Positions 1-9,400 of a stretch of DNA of 11,357 nt are shown here, in pieces. Below the pieces are notes generated by a model. That model was not told where the DNA came from and did no database searches. It was given only the letters and a program-made list of their open reading frames with translations. The position numbers and the translations under genes were made by a program. The DNA comes from Amoebophrya sp. AT5.2. Its lineage: Eukaryota > Sar > Dinophyceae > Syndiniales > Amoebophryaceae. The stretch is taken from positions 1 through 11,357 of the forward strand of contig RXOD01006080.1 in assembly GCA_005223375.1 (NCBI GenBank), in the 5' to 3' direction. Numbering within the stretch: the stretch's first letter is position 1; each line of letters begins with the position of its first letter.

Positions 1-114
1 GCCGCAAGATTAACATCATCAGATAAGTAGCCATCATGTAGATGGAAAGCAACATGATGAAATTCAAATTCGCACCAACGCCAAAAATATTTGAAAAATA
101 ATAATCAAACACAG
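1..114 (+). other. Probable 3' end of an upstream intron of the bestrophin-like gene
   Basis: This A-rich stretch precedes the first recognisable coding block. The reading frame of that block is open only back to position 61, where the upstream codons are low-complexity (Asn/Lys/Gln) and contain no ATG. The only AG dinucleotide between 61 and 115 is at 113-114, in the context ACACAG, so the exon most simply begins at 115. The initiator exon would then lie to the left of the window. Bestrophins normally have only a few tens of residues before this point, so little is missing. A small ATG-initiated frame (42-101) also sits here, but it is in another phase and no GT donor could connect it. This is inferred from splice logic. 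Confidence 0.45.
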
Positions 115-2019
115 ATTTCCGCCACGTTGAATTACGTGATCACGTTGTCGTGGGCCAACCGAGGGTTTTGCATCCCGGCTTTGTTTTTCTATTTTCTGAT
201 CGCGGCCCGGTGCGCCGCGAGTGTGGAGCTGGAGAACGACCCGGGCTGGTCGGACATGAACAAAACCTGCAAAGAGTGGGGCGAGCGCGGATCTGATTAC
301 GTGCCAAGCATGCTCACATCCATCCTGCCCATCTTCCTGGTGGTGTTCTACGTCAACGCGGCGATCAAAAGGTGCGGCGGCTTATACTCTAGAAGATTTT
401 TTGACTTGGTTGTTATTGTTAATGTTAGGTAGCCATAGTTTTTTGGACGTTCTTGGTTACTCACTTTGTTCTTACGACGTGGTCTTGTGCAGCTGCGCGA
501 TAAGCATAAGCAAAAGTTTTATTGCTTAGTTGTAGTGCCACGGACGTAGCAGTAGCCGGTAGGAGTAAGTAGCAGTTTGTCGTGAGTGTGCTGCGTGTCG
601 TGCCAGCATGTTATAGCTTCTTTCTATTCTTTCATAGGAAGAGGAACATACAACAAGCAGGAAGCACTTGTGAGCAAAAACTTGTAGCGGTCATAAGTAA
701 AAATTCTTCGCCTTCATATGGTTCTTTCATCGCTCATGGTTAATAGGGTTGTAAGGGTCATGTCACGAAATATCGATCAATCGATCAAACCTCTCGGTCC
801 CCTCCTCCAGGTACTACAAGATGTACGACGCTTGTCGCGAGATGTCGGACATCACCGATCAGGCTGTCGGCATTGCTCTCGTGGACTTTCGCAAGCACCC
901 CGAGTGCATCAAGGAGGAGGTTCGCTGTCTCCACCTCGCCCGCATGCTGGTCCTGCTCCACACCGCGAAGGAGACCTACCCGGTGAAGAGCTTCTTCCTC
1001 CCGCTCTGCGAGTGCTTTGGCGACAAGGCCCACGGCATGCTCACGGAGTCGGAAACCAAAAAAATCAAGGACGAGGGCTACTCGGAGCACCTGGCGCAGT
1101 ACTTCGTGGTGAAGGCGCTGAACGTCACGCACGCCGCCACGCACAAGGGCCTCATCTCGCCGCCAGGCTGCGCAGCTAGGACCATGCACCTCATGAAGAT
1201 GATGTACTTGTTATACTAGACGAATTTTTGCAATCGTCGATTTTTAATTAGGCTCCTTTGGTTTCTTCAAGATGATCTGATCATACGAATGTTCGTAGTC
1301 CCTCTCCTCGTCCCTCCTCACAGTAAGTTCGAGAACTGTGCGTAGTTGTCGCTTCTATAACGTATGCTACGCCATGTTCGAATTTTCTCGATTCCATCAA
1401 TAGCTGAAACTCGCCAAATCGCTCTCTCACCAGGGATTCTTCGCAGAAGATCAAGTCTTTGACGAGCATGCAGTACCCGCCGACTTACACCTACCTCGTG
1501 AGCACGACGGTGGGTATTTCCTGTATCCTGGAGATCGCGTTCGCCGGTACGCGCGTGGGCCTGCAGTGGAACAGCATGATGTTTTGGGAGTCCTTCCTGA
1601 TCACCTTTTCCCTCCTGGTCGCGCAGCAGGTGTGTTTGTTCGGTATTTTGGGCGTGGCGGGCGAGATGATCGACCCCTTCGGGCGCGACATCCGCGACTT
1701 CCCAATTTTGCAAATGTGCGTGGCGCCGCTGCAGCACACGGTGCAGCTGCTGTTCGAGTACCAAGATTTGAGGGACGACGTGGAGGCGAACCAGTATTTG
1801 ACGGAACTGGGCGCGACGGAAACCTGGGGCCCAAAGCCGGAAGAAGACCTGTACAACCGACACACGAGGAAAACACAGCGCTTCAAAGAAAGTTCCATGC
1901 TTTCGTCAGAAGAACTGGCAAAGGTGGACCCGAAACAGCTCGGAGAATCCTACTCCGCAGAAGCAGAACGGATACTGGAAACACTCAAACACAAAATCAC
2001 ACAGGACGACGACGATTAG
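115..2019 (+). CDS. Bestrophin-family anion channel (5' end missing), three visible exons
   Basis: Visible exons are 115-371, 811-1203 and 1434-2019. Joined, they give 411 residues ending at TAG 2017-2019. Bestrophins are pentameric membrane channels for chloride and bicarbonate, often calcium-gated. Numbering from 115, hydrophobic segments lie at about 18-37, 66-84, 238-256 and 268-291, the expected four-helix pattern. Residues 67-99 (from SILPIFLVVFYV through KRYYKMYDACREMSD) match the bestrophin stretch that ends in RWW.QYE. Residues 296-306 (IDPFGRDIRDF) match the family's NPFGEDDDDF calcium-clasp region, though with fewer acidic residues. The distance from Pro204 to the PP pair at 232-233 equals that between the equivalent prolines in animal bestrophins, which supports the splice choice at intron 2. 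The tail (about 340-411) is hydrophilic and ends in four Asp. The weakened acidic cluster makes calcium gating uncertain. Substrate and cellular membrane cannot be told from the sequence. Confidence 0.82.
372..810 (+). other. Canonical GT-AG intron 1 of the bestrophin-like gene (439 bp)
   Basis: The donor is AAAAG|GTGCGG and the acceptor is CTCCTCCAG|GTACTA. Joining them restores AGG TAC TAC AAG and a continuous bestrophin motif (KRYYKMYD). The intron is AT-rich compared with its exons. It holds a small hairpin (TAAGCAA at 507-513 with TTGCTTA at 522-528) and a 17-bp word at 651-667 that recurs exactly at 2512-2528. AGGT occurs at both ends (370-373 and 809-812), but I see no terminal inverted repeat, so an ordinary spliceosomal intron is the simplest reading. 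Confidence 0.8.
1204..1433 (+). other. Canonical GT-AG intron 2 of the bestrophin-like gene (230 bp)
   Basis: The donor is GATGAT|GTACTT. The acceptor is a good pyrimidine tract, CTCTCTCACCAG|GGATTC. The splice joins ATG AAG ATG AT to G GAT TCT TCG CAG. This keeps frame and keeps the spacing between conserved prolines typical of bestrophins. A competing reading uses the GAAGAT word found at 1195-1200 and 1446-1451. It also keeps frame but deletes residues from a conserved-length segment. Confidence 0.75.
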
Positions 2020-2247
2020 GCGAGCGAGGGGGATTGATGGGCTTCTTCCTGTTTCGATGCTTCTATGAGCTCGATTGATCACAGCGAGGAAGCTATGAGC
2101 TACTTATTTCTTATGGAAAGGAGGAAAGCAAATTCATACATAGCGAGTCAACATCTACAACTACGAAGGAATAACGAGAACGACCTACTGCATTTGAAAT
2201 TCAATCAACTGCGCAACGCGTAAACTATAAGCGGTTTTTTTTCTTTC

Positions 2248-2280
2248 ACATCTTTTTCTTTTAGTACATCTTTTTCTTTC
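2248..2280 (+). repeat. 18-bp tandem duplication of a pyrimidine tract with an acceptor-like AG
   Basis: ACATCTTTTTCTTT occurs at 2248-2261 and again at 2266-2279, a period of 18. The first copy ends TTTTAG (AG at 2263-2264), preceded by almost pure pyrimidine. This is the form of a 3' splice acceptor. It could serve a 5' UTR intron or, if the organism is a dinoflagellate relative, spliced-leader addition. That role is inference. Confidence 0.4.
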
Positions 2281-2624
2281 ATTCGCAAGTTCTTACTTTT
2301 GCTCTTTTTTTTTGTTCATGTCGCTATACTATAAATATGTGTCACCTATCTAAGCGCGGAACTCTTGTAGTTGTACGTGTTTTTTTTATTCCACCCCCTG
2401 TTCGTTGTCAATCGCCGGCAACGATTTTTCTAGCGTACTTATCTATTCTTTTGATCATCTTGCATCGCAATCTTATCTGCACTCCACCAGTAAATCTATC
2501 GCAGGCGGCCGCAACAAGCAGGAAGCACAAAAACAACGAACTGAGGTCTGGCCCTGGATCGACATCGACATCGAGTATAAAAAATTTGGCAAATAATAAA
2601 AGGAGACGTAAAGGTAAAGCGAAG

Positions 2625-2681
2625 CCGACAGAGACTGAACAGACCGACAGAGACTGAGCGGGCAAAGGTCTGAACAGACCG
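2625..2681. repeat. Cluster of short tandem repeats and a palindrome
   Basis: CCGACAGAGACTGA occurs at 2625-2638 and 2644-2657 (period 19), and CTGAACAGACCG at 2634-2645 and 2670-2681. The latter copy forms part of the perfect palindrome GGTCTGAACAGACC (2667-2680), able to make a 6-bp stem. No coding frame explains it. It could be a protein-binding cluster or simple slippage. Confidence 0.6.
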
Positions 2682-3441
2682 GGACCGGGGCTGTGGATTG
2701 CATTGCACAAGTAGACAAGACGAGGTAGAGACAAGCACAAGCCCAAGGCGCGGAATGAGTCGCCGACTTTTGCTCTCGATTTATTTGCACGATTCAGAAG
2801 TTGCCAGGAACGAAACGAGGAGGGAAACTGAGGTTACCCGCGATCATGTTGAATGGACAATAAAGCTGCAGCCAGACCCAGACGGCAACCTCGCGAGGAC
2901 AACACTATCAACTTTCCTCTCTGCTACTGCTAGCTGCTTTTCTCTTCGGACGGGCTCCACGAGCAGAAGCAATGAATGTTCGCGCTAGTACCGTTGTTCC
3001 TTTTGTCCCTGTGTCCTTGTCATTCGACGACTTTTTTTTGCCTCCGTCGCACGACTTTCCTATTCCTTTTCGCATTCGCTTCGTAGTATATTAATTTAAC
3101 CACACGCTGTTGCTGTTCTGGTCCCACGCGTCTGGCGGCTTCCGTTTTTTTCTGGGTTTTTTCGGTTCCTCGTGCTTCCGCCAAACTGAAGAAAGTAACT
3201 TCGAAACCAGCGTCCGTTGTAAGTTGACAATTGCATCCGTGAAGAACTTTTTTTTTCTTACCTCCCGCGTTTCGGTGAAATCAATCGACAACAACAAAAC
3301 TATCTCTCCAGATCTGCCCCAGGCAGCATACGGACCCAGCATACTTTCATCCATCGGTGTACGAGTTTCCTGTACAATATCGGTTTGACTACCATATATC
3401 CATTCATAAAACTAAAACGCAATCGATCGTTATCTTCGATC

Positions 3442-6400
3442 ATGTCCAAGGTCCGCATCAACATTCCTCCTGCCGGAGGGGGAGGCGGCAAGAAGAAAGC
3501 TGCCGGCGAAAGCGACCTCGCGAAGGGCGACGTGATTCTCGGAAAACGCATCGACCGCGGGCGCGACACTTTTGGCGAGGACCAGCCTGGGTTCGGCGAC
3601 TCGGACGCCCGTCCCGAGGATCTCGACGGCAACCCGCACCTGGCCGCCGCGGTCGCCTTTTTGGAGGGCTTGCTGGATCCGAACAAGCCCTTCGACAAGA
3701 ACGCGATGGCGAAGGTCATCTACTACCTGCACCACTACTACCACGTGAACTACGTTTCGAGGTTGTGCATGGAGATCATCCTCAAGGTGCTGCAGTGGCC
3801 CTACGTCTCTCGGTTCGTAATGCAGCGCCTCACGACCCAGCTCGACATCCACATGCTCACGGAAACCTTCCCCAAGCTAATCAGGATCCACTCGAGCAGC
3901 AACCCGAAGATGCTGGGGTACACCATCGCCGTCATGGGCTGCGTCGCGGACCTGGACGCGCGGCACTTCTCGGCGCTGGGGGGGCATGGCCAGCTGTACT
4001 TCCACGTGATCCAGGCGGCGCAAAAAATGTACAAAAGTGATGCGGTGATGCTGAACACGCTGCTGTTCCTGCAGCGGCTGTGCGCGCCGAGCTCGGTGGA
4101 CTTCTTTCTCACAAGGACGCAAAAAGCGGCGTTGGTGAAATTGGGAGGAAACCGGGTGGGAATGCCGCTCAGTGGAGACTCCGGGCTGGGGAAGACGGTG
4201 TCGGTGCCGCCGGAACTCGACGTGACGGCGCGGGGAGAAATGACAGCGCACGACCGAAAAGTGCAAATGCTCTCCTCGACGGGCTACGCCGACGAAATGC
4301 TGGCGCAATACCTGGTCTCGACACAGGTACACGTGGTCTGTATTTTGCGATGCTTATGCTTTTGTTGATCAACATGTACATGATCCGCTTGAATTATTGG
4401 TCTTTGCTTTTGCTGTGCCCGTGCTCTGCCTAAGCCTAGCTCTACTGATGCTGATAGGCTAAGGCTGATGCGGCACGCGGGTTCAACATTTATTCTCATT
4501 CAAAAATGCTCCAGACTGCTGGCGACATTTTTCTGGGCAAGGTGCAGTACTACTCGTACACGAAGAACGAGCACGACTACGACGCCCGGTGTGTGACCAC
4601 CCTGCACCAAACGCAGAGGTACCCCTCCGAAAAGCTCGTCGGGAAGCAGCTGGGGGCGAAGTACAAAGTTTCGCGGATGCCGCGCGCAAACATGAAGTCC
4701 ATGATGCCAGGAGGAAAATTGCCCACCGACGTTACCCCCTCCGGATCGGTCACGCCGGTGTCGTCGAACGGAGGTGGTGGTCTCTACTTCGAAGGGGGTG
4801 AAGATGAGGACGGTTTTCATACCCCGCCGCGCAAAAGCCCTCCGCCACGGAACAAGAAACTGCCGCCGGTGGAACAGGGATCCGCGGGTGGAAAAGGCGG
4901 TAAGAATAGCAAGACGCCCGGTGGAAAGAAGGAGAACAAGTCGCCAGGCGTTGGTGGAAAAAAGGATCAAACGCCGCAGGGAAAGACGCCAGGGACCACT
5001 GCCGCGGGGACAAAGAACGGAAAGACGCCAGGAAAAAAGCCGGGAGCTGCTGCGTCACCTCTTGGGCATAACCTTAACGACCACGACCCCCTTCCCGAGG
5101 ACGCCCCCCCCATCCCAAGGGAAGATGGCGTGGTCGGTCTGGACACGGACGAGGCGGTGCCGTCCGAGCTTGCGCAGATACAGGACGACCGCGAGCGGAA
5201 GCGGTGGCTCGACAAACAACAAACTCTCGAGTACTGCGACTTCTACACGCGCATCCGAGACTGCCACCTGAAGAACCAGGTGGAACTGTTTTCGAGCGGG
5301 GCTTTAGAGTGGCTGCTGCAACTCCTGCAGCAGCTCGCCGTGCCGCCAATCTACCACCGGGCGCCGAAGTCTCTGAAGACGAAGGAGGAGGAGGCGGAGG
5401 ACAAGCAGCGGCTTGCCGAGAAGAAGGCGCGGGAAGAAGCGGAACGGAAAGCGGCGGAGGAAGAAGAACGGCAGAGAAAAGAGGAGGAAGAAGCGAACGC
5501 GAAGAGGGCAGAAGAAGCGCTGGCAGCAGCCACGGCGGCGGCAAACTTGAATAGAGATAGAGAGAAGATGGGGAGCGGGGAAAAGGCGAAAACGGGAAGC
5601 AGGGGCGGGAGCGGCGCCGCTGGGGGAAGTGCGGGGAGAAAGACGCGGTCGCGGTCGCCATCGCCCGGAGCACACGGATCCGGAGGTTCCGCGGGAAGGA
5701 ACAAATCGCCGGCAGCTGCTGAGGGCTTCATCGAGAACGGCATCGGCACCACGACCGGACTGCCCGTCGTGGTCCAAGCGGGGGGAGCAGAGAGCGGGAA
5801 ACCTCATTTGACTTCTCCTGAGGGAGCTCCTGGACAAGCTCAAGCAGACGAGCCAGCAGGCAAGCCGAGTTCACGACCCGCCTCCGCGGCAAATAAATCG
5901 CGGCCCTCCTCGCGGACACAGTCGGCGTCGCGGAAAAATTCAACGATGGAAGACGCTGCTGCCGGTGTCGGAGCAGCTTCGGTTGGCGAAGCAGGCCAGG
6001 TACTAAAGGTAGACGACGTGGTTCTCGACGACGCCCGCAGAAGTAGTGTCAACTCAATCGCGACGGCCCCGGCGGCGATGGAAAACGCAGCTCCCTCTGC
6101 AGCAGCAGGCTCACGGCCGCAGAGCCGGTCCGGGACCCCGCAAAAAACTCGAACTCCCGAGTTACAGCGTCGGGCGTCGGCGCCCGCGACCCTGGAGGAA
6201 CAGGCGAAAACGCCGCCCAGAAGCGGAGGCGGAAGCCGGCCAGGCACCCCCGGCTTCCGCGGTTCGACGGTGGCGTCCAAGCCCGAAATCGGTTTGATGC
6301 CGCTGGATGAAGAAGGGCACGAAGTAGCAGCCGCGGCACCTCCGGCTGCGGAACTGGAACAATCGCAAGCGGGAGTAGAACATCAAGAACGGCCCGGGAG

Positions 6401-9400
6401 CGGAAAAAATCCCACGACCTATGCGCGAGCCGCGACAACCCCCATTCCGGGCGCGGAACGCCCGGAACAAGGCACATTATCCCTCGACGCGATTTCTGCC
6501 CAAGTCGCTGCGTCCGGCGTCGAGCCTCCCTTCGCCGGGCCCAACGTGACTGAGCCGGCCTCTCAAGCTCAACAGGTACAACAGCCGACGCTGCTGCAGG
6601 AGTCGGGGGCCCACCTCGGCGACCAGCCTAGTATCCCCCTCGGCGACCAGCACCAGGATCTTCCGGACAAAAGCAAGCCCTCCACGACGCGGAGCGCGGC
6701 GGCCCCGGCGAAGAAGCAGGCGAAGCCGAAGAAGCAGTCGAAGAAGGAGCTGGCGGCGCAGGCGGAACTGCGGAGATTGGAGGCGGAGCGCAAGAAGCAG
6801 GAGGAGCTGCGGCAAATCCGGTTAGGCGAGATGGAGAAGGAGGGCCGGGAGGCAGACGTGCTCTTGCTCGGACTGCACAGCCTCTACCTGCTCGTGCGGG
6901 AAAACCCGCACACGCTCCGCCGCCTGTGCAGGAGCGAAATCTGGGAGCACATCTCGGACGGGCAGAAAGACCACAGTTCTTCGGGGGGGGCCTCGAAAAA
7001 AGACCACCACTCGTTGGAGGACCAGAACGTCGTCCCCGTGGGTCTCGGCGGCCCCGGCACGTCGGGTCCGGACGGCGTGACTCTCAAGCCCCCAGGAGAC
7101 AACTCATCTCTGCCAACCGGGGCCCCGGGTAACAAGAAGAAGAAGAAAAACCGCGGCGACCAAGCCGCCGACAACAACGAGGACGACGACTGGCGCAAAC
7201 TCCCCCCTGCCGAGCTGTTCGAGCGGGCGAAGCGGAAGAAATTATCTCAAATCACCCAGATCGACGAAATCCAAAAATCTTGCATCCTCACTTTCTCCAA
7301 GCTGTTGAAGGGCCGCTACGCCCAGGACCGCGCGGACATCATTTTATTGTTGTTCCGGGTGATCAAGCTCTGCGCTTTGTACTGGAGCAAGGACCCGGAG
7401 GTGGGGCCGTGGCTGGAGCTGGTGGGCCCGGTACAGGAAGCGCTCGGGTGGTTCTCGGACAACATGTTCGTCCAGATCGAGGGCGCGCAAGCGCTCTCGG
7501 GAATACTAAAAATGAGCCGGGTGAACTCAGGCGGCCCAGCCAAGGAGGGTGCTACTAAACTGGAGGGTGTCAGCAAGCACAAGGACAAGGGCCCGGCTCC
7601 GGCAGACGGAGGGGGAGAACCAGGGGCGGGGGAGAAAGAAAAACAAAAAGATATAGATAAAGAAAATACAAGTAAGCCGAAGGAGGAAGCCAACCCAAAC
7701 CCTCGGAACGAGAAGGAGTTTCTCGGTTTGCGGGTGCCGGTGTTGCGGAATTTATCCGAGCGAATCAAAGACGGGATCGTGAACACGAAAACGATCCTGG
7801 AGGTCCAGGAGCGCATGGGCGCGGGCGAGATTACGGGGAGGATCAACCCATTTGCCTGGGCATTCTTCGGGTGGTGGGAGACGTGTGCTTCCTCTGGTGG
7901 TTGTTCTCGTATCTATGTATGACGTCGCAGTAGGTAGCTGGGTGGTATTGTCTTGTGTTTGGTCTCGCATTTCGTTTCATAGGTATTTATTTTTCTCGTA
8001 TTTTAATATTGTCTCGTATTTATTTTGTCTCGTATTTGGTCTCATTGTGCTCGTCAGAGCTAGGGAGGGGGCATAGGCACTGCAAAGTGACGGCCAGAAG
8101 GCCCCAGGAGTTGGTCTGTGTTGTCTCGTATTTCGTCTTGTATTTCGTCCCGTAGTCGGTCTCAACAGCAGCCAAATCGACCCCCTGCCAGAAATGCCGT
8201 CAAAAATAGGTTTTTCGCCCCTCTAACGAGATGGCGGAGGTGCTGCAGTGCTTTTCGCCGCGTTTGTTGGAGCTCGCGCAGAAGGCGAAAGACGCGTGCG
8301 ACGAGATGATGATTGAGGCGTTGCAGGAGAAGAAGAAACTGGACGAGAAGCTCGCAATCGCGCTCGAGAAGGCGGAGGCCAAGCGGCTGAAGGAGGAGGA
8401 GGAGCGGCTGGCAGCAGAGGCCGAGAAGGAGAAGGAAAGAGCCGAAAAAGAAGCAGAGGCAACGAAAAAGAAAAAGGCGGAGGAGGGAGAAGCAGCAGGG
8501 GAGAATGCTGCTGCGGCGGGCGAAGCCGAAGGCGGAGAGCAGCCAACGACGGAAAAGAAGGACGGCGAGCAACCGCAAGCGGACGGAACGGCGGCTGCGA
8601 ACAACGATGCCGCAGTTGCTGCGGACGCCGGAGGAGCCGCGCCGGACGGCGCGGAGAAGAAGGAAACCGATGCTGCCACCGAGAAGAACCCGGCGGACCA
8701 AGAGAATGGCGAGAACAACCTTCCCGAGAACGGCGAGCAGGAAAACAAGGGAGAGGAGGAGGAAAACAACGAGGAGCAGCCGGCCGAAGACTTCGGCGTG
8801 GACCTGGAGGGCAACCCGGTGACCGAGCACCTGGACCCGGTGACCCAGGCCAAGATTGCCCTGCGCGCGGCCTCCGAGTTCCAGGGAAAACTTGGAGACC
8901 CAAGTTTGGTCGGCAACACCCAGATCCAACTGTTCGAGCCGTCCGTTTTGAAGTCTGTGAAGCCCATCACGGAGACCGCGGGTTCCGACCCGATCGTGCG
9001 CCCGCGGAAGGTAACCAGGAAGGGCATGAAGTTCCGCTTGTACTACCGGGCCGGGGCGGACGAGAACGTCGCGTCCATGCTCAAGATGTTCGAGGGGGAC
9101 GCGAACCGGCTTAGGTGTCAGAAATTGTACGCATCAGCCGTGAACGGTTTGGGATATGAACTACCGGGGCAGGGGCTTACGCTGGGACTGCGTTGCGTAC
9201 AGTTCCAGCCAGACCAGGAGAACCTGGACGCGATCTCGGGCAGCGACGCGGTCTTTTCGGAGGAGGAGGGGAGAGGGGCGTTAAAGCGGGCGGCGAACTA
9301 CGAGGCGATGATGGCGCAAATGGAGGCGCGGGTGGAAGCAGGGGAGCGGCGGGCGATGCTCGCGAAACTTTCCGGGGCGGTCGACGTGGAAACAGGAGAC

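Larger units (their letters stand above)
2020..3441. other. Intergenic spacer with pyrimidine tracts and small repeats; no supported gene
   Basis: About 1.4 kb separates the bestrophin-like stop from the ATG of the large gene. It holds T-rich tracts (2234-2312), an 18-bp tandem duplication ending in an acceptor-like TTTTAG, TATAAA-like words (CTATAAATA near 2330, TATAAAAAA at 2576-2584), a small cluster of tandem and inverted repeats (2625-2681), and further T/C-rich sequence at 3030-3260. Open frames such as 2337-2657 are basic or Ser/Arg-rich, resemble no family and lack the GC-rich codon use of the neighbouring exons. The 3' UTR of the upstream gene and the promoter and 5' UTR of the downstream gene must lie here, but I cannot place their ends. 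Confidence 0.6.

Noticed and set aside
42..101. Short ATG frame (MESNMMKFKF...) as the start of the bestrophin-like gene
   Set aside because: It is in a different phase, ends in stops before 115, and has no GT donor that could splice it to the exon.
1195..1451. GAAGAT direct repeat around bestrophin intron 2, as for an introner
   Set aside because: A GT-AG intron (1204-1433) with a good pyrimidine tract also keeps frame and preserves the family's proline spacing. The repeat reading would delete about six residues, and the ends show no clear inverted repeat.
2337..2657. 106-codon open frame in the spacer
   Set aside because: It has a mixed hydrophobic then basic, low-complexity sequence, runs through short tandem repeats, resembles no family and lacks the codon character of neighbouring exons.
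4174..4197. Walker A-like GDSGLGKT (residues 245-252 of the large protein)
   Set aside because: It fits GxxxxGKT, but no hydrophobic beta strand precedes it, no Walker B or other NTPase motif follows, and it lies in a polar linker after a helical block. Probably chance.
4500..6815. Several minus-strand frames opposite exon 2 of the large gene
   Set aside because: GC-rich coding sequence with few stops on the opposite strand. Their Arg/Pro/Ser/Leu-rich content mirrors the + strand protein and shows no domain.
7852..7922. Continuation of the large-gene frame to TGA at 7922
   Set aside because: The last 24 residues lose the character of the protein and the DNA becomes T-rich. The direct-repeat junction at 7826-7831 explains the change better.
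8200..9027. Long minus-strand open frame, Ser/Ala-rich
   Set aside because: It is the complement of the E/K/A-rich coiled coil and acidic region on the + strand. The composition is what an antisense shadow of that sequence gives.
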